Positions 12,077 to 20,310 of a stretch of DNA of 64,000 nt are shown here, one piece after another. Every line of letters starts with the position of its first letter. The stretch's first letter is position 1. Location of the stretch: assembly GCF_006782915.1 (NCBI RefSeq), contig NZ_VCNP01000022.1, forward strand, positions 50,313-114,312, written 5' to 3'. The stretch comes from Streptomyces calvus. Its GTDB lineage: Bacteria; Actinomycetota; Actinomycetes; Streptomycetales; Streptomycetaceae. The notes beneath the pieces were generated by a model that searched no databases, was not told where the DNA came from, and saw only the letters and a program-made list of their open reading frames with translations. The position numbers were made by a program, and so were the translations under genes.

Positions 12077-13207
12077 TCAGGCGACGTCCGCCGTCACCCG
12101 CACCGTCGACGCGATCGTCGCCGAGCCCACCACGCGCGTGCCGTCGTACAGCACGATCGCCTGGCCGGGCGCGACGCCGCGGACGGGCTCGGTGAAGCGG
12201 ACCCTCAGCTCCCCGTCGACGAGTTCCGCCGTCACCTCGGTCTCGCCGCCGTGGGCGCGCAGCTGGGCGGTGTAGGTGCCGGGGCCGGTGGGGGCGGCTC
12301 CGCACCAGCGGGGCTTGACCGCGGTGAGGGCGCCGACGTCGAGGGAGGCGGCCGGGCCGACGGTGACCGTGTTGGTGACCGGGGAGATGTCGAGGACGTA
12401 GCGGGGCTTGCCGTCGGGGGCGGGGGTGCCGATCCGCAGGCCCTTGCGCTGGCCGATGGTGAAGCCGTACGCGCCCTCGTGGGTGCCGAGCTTGGTGCCG
12501 GACTCGTCGACGATGTCGCCCTCCGCCCTGCCGAGGCGGTTCGCGAGGAAGCCCTGGGTGTCGCCGTCGGCGATGAAGCAGATGTCGTGCGAGTCGGGCT
12601 TCTTGGCGACCGCGAGTCCGCGGCGTTCGGCCTCCGCGCGGATCTCCTCCTTGGTGGTGACCGTGTCGCCGAGCGGGAACATCGCGTGGGCGAGCTGGCG
12701 GTCGTCGAGCACGCCGAGGACGTAGCTCTGGTCCTTGGCCATGTCGGAGGCGCGGTGCAGTTCGCGGGTGCCGTCCTCGCGCAGGATCACCTTGGCGTAG
12801 TGGCCGGTGCAGACCGCGTCGAAGCCGAGCGCGAGCGCCTTGTCGAGCAGCGCGGCGAACTTGATCTTCTCGTTGCAGCGCAGGCACGGGTTGGGGGTGC
12901 GGCCGGCCTCGTACTCGGCGACGAAGTCCTCGACGACGTCCTCGCGGAAGCGGTCGGCGAGGTCCCACACGTAGAAGGGGATGCCGATGACGTCGGCGGC
13001 GCGGCGGGCGTCGCGCGAGTCCTCGATGGTGCAGCAGCCCCGCGCGCCGGTACGGAACGACTGCGGGTTCGCGGAGAGCGCCAGGTGGACGCCGGTGACG
13101 TCGTGGCCGGCCTCGGCCGCGCGGGCGGCGGCGACGGCGGAGTCGACGCCGCCGGACATGGCGGCCAGGACGCGGAGGGGGCGGGTGCGCTGCGGGGTGT
13201 CAGTCAT
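12077..13207 (-). CDS. mnmA: tRNA-specific 2-thiouridylase MnmA
   Basis: A 376-residue MnmA that thiolates U34 of tRNA(Lys/Glu/Gln) using persulfide sulfur. The PP-loop [10 protein letters not shown] is near residue 18, the catalytic Cys lies in [14 protein letters not shown], and the second catalytic Cys in [10 protein letters not shown]; the C-terminal part has the beta-barrel stretch GQAIVLYDG. The ATG at 13207 follows GGAAGGG. The cysteine desulfurase encoded at 17539-18708, next in the core order once the inserted block is removed, is the probable sulfur donor. Confidence 0.96.
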   Translation of the reverse strand: MTDTPQRTRPLRVLAAMSGGVDSAVAAARAAEAGHDVTGVHLALSANPQSFRTGARGCCTIEDSRDARRAADVIGIPFYVWDLADRFREDVVEDFVAEYEAGRTPNPCLRCNEKIKFAALLDKALALGFDAVCTGHYAKVILREDGTRELHRASDMAKDQSYVLGVLDDRQLAHAMFPLGDTVTTKEEIRAEAERRGLAVAKKPDSHDICFIADGDTQGFLANRLGRAEGDIVDESGTKLGTHEGAYGFTIGQRKGLRIGTPAPDGKPRYVLDISPVTNTVTVGPAASLDVGALTAVKPRWCGAAPTGPGTYTAQLRAHGGETEVTAELVDGELRVRFTEPVRGVAPGQAIVLYDGTRVVGSATIASTVRVTADVA

Positions 13208-13267
13208 AGCCCTTCCAGGGTACGGGGGCGCGGGAACCACGGCCGCCGAGTATCCGTTCAGGATCAC

Positions 13268-13936
13268 GTGGGGGCGAGAAGAGCATCCGAGGACAACGGC
13301 CGGCGCATCGGGCGACGGGCCCTGATCGTGGGCGGGGCGGTGGCCGCGACGGGCACGGCGGTGCTGGCGCGCGACGAGCTGGCGCGCCTGTGGTGGCGTG
13401 TGCCGGGCGTGGAGAAGCCGCGTGAGCAGGGCGCGGTGGACTTCGCGGGCGCGAGCTGGGTGGCGGCCTCGGAGGCCAACTGGCGGCGCGCGGACCGGCC
13501 GGACGACTACGGCATCGACATGGTGATCGTCCATGTCACGCAGGGCAGCTTCGACAGTGCGGTGCGGGCGTTCCAGGACCCGGGTCACCAGGCGGCCTCG
13601 CACTACATCGTCGGTCAGGACGGCCGCGTCGCCCAGATGATCCGCGAGCTGGACGTGGCGTACCACGCGGGCAACCGCGACTACAACGAGCGCAGTGTCG
13701 GCATCGAGCACGAGGGCTTCGTGGACCGCCCGCAGGACCTCACCGACGAGATGTACGAGGCGTCCGCCCGCCTGACGGCCCGGATATGCGCGCGCTACGA
13801 CATCCCGGTCGACCGGCAGCACATCATCGGCCACGTCGAGGTCCCGGGCACGGACCACACCGACCCGGGCCCGCACTGGGACTGGGACCGCTACCTGAAA
13901 CTGGTCCGCCGCGCCCGCACGACGCTGCGCACCTGA
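13268..13936 (+). CDS. N-acetylmuramoyl-L-alanine amidase (Amidase_2), probably exported
   Basis: A 222-residue amidase that cleaves the lactyl-peptide bond of peptidoglycan. The N-terminus has a twin-arginine-like export signal ([14 protein letters not shown] followed by an Ala-rich hydrophobic stretch). The Amidase_2/PGRP domain shows zinc ligands His in IVHVTQG and in [16 protein letters not shown], with [14 protein letters not shown] and VGIEHEGF between. GTG at 13268 is the only reasonable in-frame start upstream of the signal; the RBS is weak. It is divergent from mnmA. Confidence 0.9.
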   Translation: MGARRASEDNGRRIGRRALIVGGAVAATGTAVLARDELARLWWRVPGVEKPREQGAVDFAGASWVAASEANWRRADRPDDYGIDMVIVHVTQGSFDSAVRAFQDPGHQAASHYIVGQDGRVAQMIRELDVAYHAGNRDYNERSVGIEHEGFVDRPQDLTDEMYEASARLTARICARYDIPVDRQHIIGHVEVPGTDHTDPGPHWDWDRYLKLVRRARTTLRT

Positions 13937-13942
13937 CCCGCC

Positions 13943-13964
13943 GCCGCGTCCGTGAGTTCACGCG
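13943..13964. terminator. possible bidirectional terminator
   Basis: In the 40 bp between two convergent genes there is nested dyad symmetry: CCGCGT / ACGCGG around an inner CGTGA-GT-TCACG. It is short but well placed to end both transcripts. Confidence 0.4.
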
Positions 13965-13976
13965 GGCACGACACGC

Positions 13977-14816
13977 TCATCCCTGCTGCCGTGCTGCCGC
14001 GAACTCCTCAGCGGCCGGAAGCAGATCAGTGATCATCGTCCAGACCTCCTTGGCGTCGACCCGGACGAGCTTGAGCGGAGAGGTGTCCGCCACCTGACCG
14101 GCCAGGATCGGCTCGGCAGGGAGCTTCCGGTGCCAGTAACCGAGAGGTCCGCAGTCCCACACCGCGAACCCGCGAACCCGCGGGGACGGGGCGTCGCCGT
14201 CGCCGCCCTGCCATGCGGCGGTCATCCGCCAGCTGGAACGCAACCCGACGATCAGCTTGGCAAGCGTACTGAGCTGCGACTTCCGGGTGACCCCGGCGCT
14301 CCTCAACGCCTCGGCCACCCGATCGGTGCCTTCCTCCGCGGTCAGGCCGTGAAGGCTGTCCAGGGTGTCGAGGCCCGCGTCGAGGGCAGCCATGGTGGTC
14401 TCGACCACAGGAGTGGCCACCTCCACCGTTTCCTCACTCTGGAGGTTGACCATCCGCGCGAGTGCCCAGACGAGCATGGTCGGCTCCAGCCGGACGTACT
14501 CCGACTCTGCGGCGCCCGGCCAGGACTCGTGGGAGTAGACGTAACCGTCACCGATGGTGACGCCGTGGTGGAGGGTGCCGTGCTCACCAAGAGCCTCCAC
14601 GTGGAGGACGACGACGGGGGCACGCAGGGTGCTCACCAATGGCGCGAGCAGTATGTCGAGGTTGCCTTCCTGGTCGGTCAGGCCGGCCTCGCGCAGTTCG
14701 TGGTCGGCCTCGGCCAGCTCTGGGGGAATCCGCTCGCCTTCGACACGGTGGCGGAGGACGGCCAGGTGGCTCTCGGCAAGGCGGAAGCGGCCCCGGGTGC
14801 TGTCATACGAGGGCAT
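13977..14816 (-). CDS. EspG-like hypothetical protein (possible type VII secretion chaperone)
   Basis: A 279-residue soluble protein with no signal or membrane segment. The pattern of an N-terminal LAVLRHRVEGERIPPELAEA, a middle strand LRAPVVVLHVEALGEHG followed by GVTIGDGYVYSHES, and a helical centre resembles the EspG fold of ESX-linked chaperones. I recognise this by overall pattern only. It is the last gene of a four-gene minus-strand block. The RBS is weak. If it is EspG-like, the natural client would be the 391-residue protein two genes upstream. Otherwise it is an uncharacterised actinobacterial protein. Confidence 0.6.
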   Translation of the reverse strand: MPSYDSTRGRFRLAESHLAVLRHRVEGERIPPELAEADHELREAGLTDQEGNLDILLAPLVSTLRAPVVVLHVEALGEHGTLHHGVTIGDGYVYSHESWPGAAESEYVRLEPTMLVWALARMVNLQSEETVEVATPVVETTMAALDAGLDTLDSLHGLTAEEGTDRVAEALRSAGVTRKSQLSTLAKLIVGLRSSWRMTAAWQGGDGDAPSPRVRGFAVWDCGPLGYWHRKLPAEPILAGQVADTSPLKLVRVDAKEVWTMITDLLPAAEEFAAARQQG

Positions 14817-14871
14817 GGAATTCGCTTTCTCAGCGGAGGATCGGGCTGTGATGACTCAGGAGTGCATGAGG

Positions 14872-15447
14872 TCACTGGAAGACTTCGAGCCAGTTCAGTG
14901 ACCTGTTGAAGAAGGCCCGGACGGCACCGCCCCGGGTGAGGTTGCGGGTGTTGACGCCGATCAGGACCGCGGCCAGCGCGAGGTCGGTGGCGTCGGCCGC
15001 ACCGATCACCGTGAGGGTGGCCTTCTTCCGCGAACCGCCGCCGTGCCGGCCCGTCCGGATTTCCACACCGCTGCGCATCAGGGCGCGGTCCCGGTGCCGT
15101 CGGCTGGTCGCGACATAGCGGTACTCCCGCCCTGCGACCTGCATCCGCAGGGCCCGTCCGGCTCTGGTCTGCGCCCAGCGGTTGCGTTTGAGGCGGATCC
15201 CGGCTGTGCCGACGCTGAGCTCCCCCATGTAGAGGGAGGGCTTGCGTCCGTAGGCCCAGCCGTCGAAGGCGGTCGTGGGGACGGTGTCGCCACTGACCTC
15301 AGTGACGTGACGGTCGCCGTGCCGCCTCGCCGGGTAGACCACCTCGATGCGCCCGAACTCCCCAACTGTTCCCCGATACCCGAACTTCCAGGTCAGCCGA
15401 TGGCCAGAACGGTTTTCCCAACGGTCCAGGGTGTACGTCTGCTGCAT
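14872..15447 (-). CDS. hypothetical beta-rich protein
   Basis: A 191-residue protein. It starts MQQTYTLDRWENR after a strong RBS (GAGGGGAAGGGATC). The sequence is strand-rich with many Arg and Gly residues, then ends with an amphipathic or apolar helix (DATDLALAAVLIGVNTRNL) and a basic tail. This arrangement recalls LURP-one/tubby-like barrels, which also end in a hydrophobic helix, but that is an impression only. It lies 47 bp downstream of the 391-residue gene and 55 bp upstream of the EspG-like gene. An immunity or accessory role is speculation. Confidence 0.65.
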   Translation of the reverse strand: MQQTYTLDRWENRSGHRLTWKFGYRGTVGEFGRIEVVYPARRHGDRHVTEVSGDTVPTTAFDGWAYGRKPSLYMGELSVGTAGIRLKRNRWAQTRAGRALRMQVAGREYRYVATSRRHRDRALMRSGVEIRTGRHGGGSRKKATLTVIGAADATDLALAAVLIGVNTRNLTRGGAVRAFFNRSLNWLEVFQ

Positions 15448-15494
15448 GATCCCTTCCCCTCGCGCCGCTCGGCGCGGGTGAGCCGTGGCCGGTC

Positions 15495-16670
15495 TCAGTC
15501 GAACGGGTTGAGAGCGCTACCGAGTTTCTTGGCGCCGTCGGATATGGCCTCACCGGCCTTTTCGGCCTTGTCACCGACCCATTTCGCGGCGTCCTCCCCG
15601 GCTGCGGCGATCTTGTCCGAGTGATCCCAGATCAGGGTTCCGGCGTAGGCGAGGCCGGTCCCGGCGGCGAGGCCGACGGTGAGCGGGCTGGGGGCGACCA
15701 TCGCCATGGTGAGTGAGGCGTTGAATGCCGTACCAGTCCAGTTGGAGAGGTACTTGGCCTTGTCCTCCTTCCACGCCTTGGCGTGATCCATGGTGGCCAG
15801 GTTGGCGACGCCCCAGGCGGTGGCGCCGACGGACCCGACAATGCCGGCGCCTCGCACCCACCCGGCGGCCTTGGCCGCGTTGGCGAGACCACCGCGGCGG
15901 GCAACGGTGAGCAGATTGGCCTCGGTGGCGGTGGGAAGGTAGAAGGCCCCCTTGCGCATGTACCCACCGAGCATCGCCGCCTCGTCGGAACCGGCGATCA
16001 CGCTGGTCGGTACCCGGGCCAGCCAACTTCCCGCCTTGGGAATCCTGGACAGTTTGTCCCAGTGATTGTTGATCAGGCGGGCGGTGACCGTGCCCGGCGC
16101 GTTGAGCACCTTGGAGCTCTTGAAGTACGCCCTGAGTGAACTGGTGCTGAGAACCGCCGTGGTCGACGCCATGAAGAACGCCGACAGGTTGGCAGCCCCT
16201 TCGATGTACGCTGCGACGGTCTTGCCGAGTTCCTCGTCACCGGTCAGTTGAGTGACGGCGTCGCCCTGCACCCTGACCAGCCAGTCGTCGAGGCTTTCGC
16301 CGTCCTTCTTCTTGAGCCAGTCGTCGTCGACGTTCCCGTCGGACGCCGCCGCGTTGGCGACCAGAAGGATGTCCGGCGGCAGATCCTTGTTCTTGAGCTG
16401 CTCAGGGGTGAACCCGGCCAGCAGGAGTCCGGCCAGTGGATCGCCGTCCTCAAGACGAGCGTAGGCCGCCTTTCTGCGGAGTTCGGGCGCGGTGTCGGTC
16501 ACCCAGGAACGCATGGGCCGTATCGCGCCTAGCTTGTCCGACACTCCGAGTGCCGAGGCGCGCGTGAAAGCCTCGTCGAGTCGGTCCCCCATCCCGCCGC
16601 GTCCGTCGAGCAACTTGGCCAACTGCTCTAGGTCCTGGGGGTTCACCACTCTGTTCGGCTTGCCCGTCAC
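15495..16670 (-). CDS. hypothetical protein resembling T7SS-linked effector/substrate proteins
   Basis: A 391-residue protein with GTG start at 16670 after GAAGGAGCTTC. It opens with a helical segment (NPQDLEQLAKLLDGRGGMGD, then DEAFTRASALGVSDKL), followed by a Trp-containing helix (PMRSWVTDTAPELRRKA) and FTPEQLKNKDLPPDILLVANAAA. The central part includes Ala/Ser-rich stretches and PTSVIAGSDEAAMLGGY; the C-terminal third is Ala/Gly-rich with hydrophobic spans (GIVGSVGATAWGVANLA, LTVGLAAGTGLAYAGTLIW) and a Lys/Ala coiled tail. There is no Sec signal. The layout recalls actinobacterial WXG/LXG-type secreted proteins. I see no recognisable toxin active site. Confidence 0.65.
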   Translation of the reverse strand: MTGKPNRVVNPQDLEQLAKLLDGRGGMGDRLDEAFTRASALGVSDKLGAIRPMRSWVTDTAPELRRKAAYARLEDGDPLAGLLLAGFTPEQLKNKDLPPDILLVANAAASDGNVDDDWLKKKDGESLDDWLVRVQGDAVTQLTGDEELGKTVAAYIEGAANLSAFFMASTTAVLSTSSLRAYFKSSKVLNAPGTVTARLINNHWDKLSRIPKAGSWLARVPTSVIAGSDEAAMLGGYMRKGAFYLPTATEANLLTVARRGGLANAAKAAGWVRGAGIVGSVGATAWGVANLATMDHAKAWKEDKAKYLSNWTGTAFNASLTMAMVAPSPLTVGLAAGTGLAYAGTLIWDHSDKIAAAGEDAAKWVGDKAEKAGEAISDGAKKLGSALNPFD

Positions 16671-16780
16671 GAAGCTCCTTCAGGTATTCGACGTCCACTC
16701 TCTCCAGGAGAGCGGCAGCACAGGCACTCGTACAGTACCGAGGCCGCAACTGGTCCTCGAAGTTGACCGGCTCCCGCGGA

Positions 16781-17353
16781 TCAGACCTGGCGGGCCCGCG
16801 CCAATGCCTCCAACAGGGCTTCGCGATCGTGGGTGGCGATCAGCAGCGAGTCGCCCTGCACGGTGTCGACCACGATCTGGTCCATTCCCATCGGCACCGA
16901 CCATCCGCCCCCTACGAGACGGGGGGACCTGGTCTCACGGCTCCTGCGCTGCAGCTCGGCAAGCTCCTCACGCGACCGCCCGGCCAGGGATGCGACGAAC
17001 TCCGCATCCGTGGGCTGCGCTCGAGCCTGCCGAATCGACTCGGCCGTCAACGAGTCCACAGCAATCGTCTCTCGTCCCACAGTCAACTGCCCATCCGTGA
17101 GACGGATTCGGTGGTAGATGCGCTTGGAGAGCGGCACAGCGTTGAAGACGAGCACGAGAAGCGCCGACAGGCCGAGCATGACGAACCAGACCGTGCTGTC
17201 TTCGGGAAGTAGGATGCTGCCCTGGTACGCGAGCCAGCCGGCCACAACCGCGATGGTGATGATCGTCCAGCGTCGCGGCAGCTTCTCCTGGTAATCCACC
17301 GCCCGGCCGTACGAGCCCGCTGCGTCCGTTCCGGAATGTGTCGAACGCTCCAC
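16781..17353 (-). CDS. DUF3093-like membrane protein
   Basis: A 190-residue protein beginning with GTG at 17353 (RBS GAGGGAGCGG). Two hydrophobic helices lie at about 30-47 and 54-72, preceded by YQEKLPRRW. A cytoplasmic-type domain follows with LTDGQLTVGRETIAVDSL and a C-terminal stretch QIVVDTVQGDSLLIATHDREALLEAL. This matches the DUF3093 plan, in which a two-helix anchor precedes a PH-like domain. It is the first gene of the four-gene minus-strand block and is separated from the next by 110 bp. Confidence 0.65.
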   Translation of the reverse strand: MERSTHSGTDAAGSYGRAVDYQEKLPRRWTIITIAVVAGWLAYQGSILLPEDSTVWFVMLGLSALLVLVFNAVPLSKRIYHRIRLTDGQLTVGRETIAVDSLTAESIRQARAQPTDAEFVASLAGRSREELAELQRRSRETRSPRLVGGGWSVPMGMDQIVVDTVQGDSLLIATHDREALLEALARARQV

Positions 17354-17538
17354 GACCGCTCCCTCGACTAGATCCGACCTCTGCTGCGGTCAGGCTACCC
17401 ACCGCCAAAACGGCGGCTGAAGTGCCGGGGCCATGAGCCCTTCCGGGCAGGGCTTCCCGGGCATCGACCGCAGGCGGCAGACCGTCCGCCGCCCGGGCGG
17501 CGCACCGGATCCGCGCGGCGGGTCAACGGTGCGAGGCG

Positions 17539-18708
17539 TCAGGTCAGGCCGGCTGCGCGGGCGCGTTCGACTGCGGGGCCGATGGCCTTGGCCAGGGCTG
17601 CTACGTCGGCCTCGGTGGAGGTGTGGCCGAGGGAGAAGCGGAGGGTGCCGCGGGCGAGGTCGGGGTCGGTGCCGGTGGCCAGGAGGACGTGGCTGGGCTG
17701 GGCGACGCCGGCGGTGCAGGCGGAACCGGTGGAGCACTCGATGCCCTGGGCGTCGAGGAGGAGCAGCAGCGAGTCGCCCTCGCAGCCGGGGAAGGTGAAG
17801 TGGGCATTGGCGGGGAGCCGGCCGGCGGGGTCGGGGTCGCCGCCGAGGACGGCGTCCGGGACGGCCTCGCGGACGGCGGCGACGAGTTCGTCGCGCAGGC
17901 TGCCGATCTCGCGGGCGAACCACTGCTGCTGCTGGGCGGCGAGCCGGCCCGCGGTCGCGAAGGAGGCGATGGCGGGCACGTCGAGGGTGCCGGAGCGGAC
18001 GTGGCGTTCCTGGCCGCCGCCGTGCAGGACGGGCACGGGCGTGTACTCGCGGCCGAGGACCAGTGCGCCGATGCCGTAGGGGCCGCCGATCTTGTGGCCG
18101 GTCACGGTCATGGCGGCGAGCCCGGACGCGGCGAAGTCCACCGGGATCTGGCCGAGGGCCTGGACCGCGTCGGAGTGCAGCGGAACGCCGAACTCGGCGG
18201 CGACGTCGGCGAGTTCACGGACCGGCAGAATTGTCCCGATCTCGTTGTTGGCCCACATGATCGTGGCGAGGGCGACGTCGTCGGGGTTGCGGGCGATGGC
18301 CTCGCGCAGGGCGTCCGGGTGGACCCGGCCGTGGGAGTCGACCGGCAGGTACTCGACGGTGGCGCCCTCGTGCTCGCCGAGCCAGTGGACGGCGTCGAGC
18401 ACGGCGTGGTGCTCCACGGGGCTGCTGAGGACCCGGGTGCGGGCCGGGTCCGCGTCGCGGCGGGACCAGTACAGGCCCTTCACGGCGAGGTTGTCGGCCT
18501 CGGTGCCGCCCGAGGTGAGGACGATCTCGCTGGGGCGGGCGCCGAGGGCCTCGGCGAGGGTCTCGCGGGCCTCCTCGACGGTGCGCCGGGCGCGGCGGCC
18601 GGCCGCGTGGAGGGAGGAGGCGTTGCCGGTGACGCCCAGGTGCGCGGTGAGTGCCTCGACTGCCTCGGGGAGCATCGGGGTGGTCGCGGCGTGGTCGAGG
18701 TAAGCCAT
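17539..18708 (-). CDS. cysteine desulfurase (IscS/NifS type)
   Basis: A 389-residue PLP enzyme that removes sulfur from cysteine for Fe-S clusters and tRNA thiolation. It starts [20 protein letters not shown] binds Lys206 in [12 protein letters not shown]; the catalytic Cys is Cys331 in [10 protein letters not shown]. The GSAC motif in a flexible loop places it in the class I (IscS) group. With mnmA about 4.3 kb away on the same strand, and adjacent to it in the core order I recall, it probably supplies MnmA with sulfur. Confidence 0.94.
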   Translation of the reverse strand: MAYLDHAATTPMLPEAVEALTAHLGVTGNASSLHAAGRRARRTVEEARETLAEALGARPSEIVLTSGGTEADNLAVKGLYWSRRDADPARTRVLSSPVEHHAVLDAVHWLGEHEGATVEYLPVDSHGRVHPDALREAIARNPDDVALATIMWANNEIGTILPVRELADVAAEFGVPLHSDAVQALGQIPVDFAASGLAAMTVTGHKIGGPYGIGALVLGREYTPVPVLHGGGQERHVRSGTLDVPAIASFATAGRLAAQQQQWFAREIGSLRDELVAAVREAVPDAVLGGDPDPAGRLPANAHFTFPGCEGDSLLLLLDAQGIECSTGSACTAGVAQPSHVLLATGTDPDLARGTLRFSLGHTSTEADVAALAKAIGPAVERARAAGLT

Positions 18709-18725
18709 GGTGGGGCCGATTCTAC

Positions 18726-18753
18726 GGGGCCCGGCGCACCGGCCCCGGGCCCC
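18726..18753 (-). terminator. GC hairpin between DUF4190-like gene and cysteine desulfurase
   Basis: GGGGCCCG at 18726-18733 and CGGGCCCC at 18746-18753 form a perfect 8-bp stem with a 12-nt loop. It lies after the stop of the small membrane gene at 18803 and before the desulfurase start, so it could terminate the former. Confidence 0.5.
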
Positions 18754-18802
18754 GGTTGGCCGGGATGCGACGCCCGCGCGCCGGCCCCACGAGGATGCCC
18801 GC

Positions 18803-19069
18803 TCAGAAGCTCCACGAGATCGTGCCGTCCGCCTGCATGAACACCGCGAGGACGAGGAGGTCGGCGACGCCGAGCCCGAGGCCGAGGAGGGCGCGGCCGC
18901 GCCGGGCGGTGCCCCGTCCCAGTGCCACCGCCGCCAGGACGACGGCCGCCGGGCCGAGGAAGACGTTGAGGACGAGCAGGCCCAGCAGTCCCAGGACGAA
19001 GGACGCGACGGCCATCCCGTCGGCGTCGTGGATGCCGGTACGGCGGCCGGCCGGTGCGGTCAGGTGCAT
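18803..19069 (-). CDS. small DUF4190-like membrane protein
   Basis: An 88-residue protein, ATG at 19069 after GAGGGAGCC. After a short polar head ([11 protein letters not shown]) it has the DUF4190 pattern [20 protein letters not shown], then [21 protein letters not shown] and a second hydrophobic helix ending in [12 protein letters not shown]. Two membrane helices are expected. It lies 46 bp downstream of the 55-residue gene on the same strand and probably shares its transcript. Confidence 0.8.
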   Translation of the reverse strand: MHLTAPAGRRTGIHDADGMAVASFVLGLLGLLVLNVFLGPAAVVLAAVALGRGTARRGRALLGLGLGVADLLVLAVFMQADGTISWSF

Positions 19070-19115
19070 GGTGATCGGCTCCCTCGGTCGGAGGTGGTCG
19101 TGCGGTCCGGTCCGG

Positions 19116-19283
19116 TCAGCGCGCGGAGGTGGCGCGTCGGCGGCGGTGGCGCTCGCGCAGGGCGAAGACGGCGAGCCAGACGGCGATGACGGTGCCCGCG
19201 GCGACGGAGAAGGAGAGCGGCGCGTGGGCGACGGTGCCGAGGACGACACCGAGCAGCAGCAGTGCGACGACGAGGAACAGCAT
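19116..19283 (-). CDS. very small two-helix membrane protein
   Basis: A 55-residue protein. From ATG 19283 it begins MLFLVVALLLLGVVLGTVAH, a hydrophobic helix, continues with a second apolar stretch (SVAAGTVIAVWLAVFAL) and ends in a basic tail, RERHRRRRATSAR. A GGGGGA RBS precedes the start. The start lies only about 25 bp from the first of the operator-like repeats that precede the divergent TetR gene, so it is probably regulated by that repressor. Confidence 0.75.
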   Translation of the reverse strand: MLFLVVALLLLGVVLGTVAHAPLSFSVAAGTVIAVWLAVFALRERHRRRRATSAR

Positions 19284-19305
19284 GAGTCGGATCCCCCAGC
19301 TTTCG

Positions 19306-19388
19306 GTGAACGCTTGATGTAACAGTTGTTCACTGACTCACCAGTCTAACGCGCCTTCGCGACTTCCCCATTTCGGAGAACAGTTGTT
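19306..19388. promoter_or_regulatory. operator-like repeats between a small membrane gene and a FabR/DesT-like regulator
   Basis: Two identical AACAGTTGTT cores lie at 19321-19330 and 19379-19388, 58 bp apart; each is a near palindrome (AACA..TGTT) embedded in AGTSAACAACTGTT on the opposite strand. A third, related sequence, GTGAACGCTTGATGT, sits at 19306-19320. These resemble the DesT operator sequence I remember (AGTGAACGCTTGTT). Their position between divergent genes suggests autoregulation plus control of the small membrane genes. Confidence 0.65.
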
Positions 19389-19399
19389 GACTGCATGGC

Positions 19400-20071
19400 A
19401 TGAGTCACACCCTCGGCGTCCGGCAGGCGCAGAAACTGAAGACCCGGCAGGCACTGCTCGACGCGGCGCTGGAACTGCTCGAGGGGCAGAGCCTGAGCAG
19501 CCTGGGCCTGCGTGAGGTCACCCGGGCCGCGGGGATCGCGCCGACCGCCTTCTACCGGCACTTCCGTTCGGTGGAGGACCTGGGTGTGGCGCTGGTCGAG
19601 GAGGCGCTGGGCAGTCTGCACCCGATGATCCATACGACGGTGTCCACGACCGACGACGGCGAGGAGCGGATCGCGCGGGCCATCGGGCTGATCGCCTCGC
19701 ACGTCGACGCCCATCCCGCACACGTCCGCTTCGTCGCCCGGGAACGGCACGGCGGCGTCCGGCCGGTCCGGGAGGCGATACAGGACCAGCTGGCCCGGTT
19801 CACCGCCGAGGTCGGGCAGGGGCTGGCCGAGGATCCCCGGTCGGCGGGCTGGAGCGAGGACGACCTGTTGATGCTGGCCCAGCTCTACGTCGACCAGATG
19901 CTGGTCACGGCCTCGCTCTTCCTGGAGGCCCCGGCGACCGCACCGGCGGAGCGGGAGCGGGTGTCCCGGCTGGCGGCCCGGCAGCTGCGGCTGATCGGCA
20001 TCGGCCGCAGGCACTGGCTGGACGTCGACGGGCCGTCCCGGGCGCCGGCCGGGGACACGCCGGGGACATGA
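19400..20071 (+). CDS. TetR-family regulator, FabR/DesT-like
   Basis: A 223-residue repressor. The N-terminal helix-turn-helix spans about residues 12-60, with GVRQAQKLKTRQALLDAAL and the recognition region LREVTRAAGIAPTAFYRHFRS, closely following the E. coli FabR pattern (GVRAQQKEKTR...GIAPTSFYRHFRD). FabR and DesT control unsaturated fatty acid synthesis in response to acyl-CoA. The C-terminal half (HVRFVARERHGG...) also fits FabR. The ATG at 19400 has no clear RBS. A divergent pair of tiny membrane genes and a convergent thioesterase gene are its neighbours. Confidence 0.85.
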   Translation: MSHTLGVRQAQKLKTRQALLDAALELLEGQSLSSLGLREVTRAAGIAPTAFYRHFRSVEDLGVALVEEALGSLHPMIHTTVSTTDDGEERIARAIGLIASHVDAHPAHVRFVARERHGGVRPVREAIQDQLARFTAEVGQGLAEDPRSAGWSEDDLLMLAQLYVDQMLVTASLFLEAPATAPAERERVSRLAARQLRLIGIGRRHWLDVDGPSRAPAGDTPGT

Positions 20072-20104
20072 CGACGGCCGCCCCTCAAGCGGGGCGGCCG
20101 TCGT
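20071..20104. terminator. strong bidirectional terminator
   Basis: A perfect 14-bp stem (ACGACGGCCGCCCC / GGGGCGGCCGTCGT) with a 6-nt loop TCAAGC begins on the last base of the TetR stop codon. It ends the regulator transcript and is the first element met beyond the convergent tandem array. Confidence 0.85.
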
Positions 20105-20112
20105 GGTGCCGG

Positions 20113-20310
20113 GTCGGGCGCGGGCGTCCGGTCAGGCGGGCGCGGGCCGCGTCAGGCAAGGCGGGCGCGGGCGTCCGGTCGGGCGAGCGCGGGCCGCGTC
20201 AGGCAAGGCGGGCGCGGGCGTCCGGTCGGGCGGGCGCGGGCCGCGTCAGGCGAGGCGGGCGCGGGCGTCCGGTCAGGCGGGCGCGGGCCGCGTCAGGCGA
20301 GGCGGGCGCG
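20113..20310. repeat. 47-bp GC-rich tandem repeat, about four copies
   Basis: The landmark GCGTCCGGTC recurs at 20124, 20171, 20218 and 20265, exactly 47 bp apart. The unit contains GGCGGGCGCGGGC and CGCGTCAGGC. The final copy runs into the 3' end of the thioesterase gene, whose last codons (RARLA) and TGA stop are part of the repeated sequence, so the array appears to be built from copies of that gene end. The period is not a multiple of three, so it is not a coding repeat. Confidence 0.92.

Noticed and set aside
11471..12275. Open frames through the 18-bp array on both strands, encoding hexapeptide repeats
   Set aside because: Any frame stays open because the unit is a multiple of three; no RBS, and the frames run into real genes antisense or out of frame.
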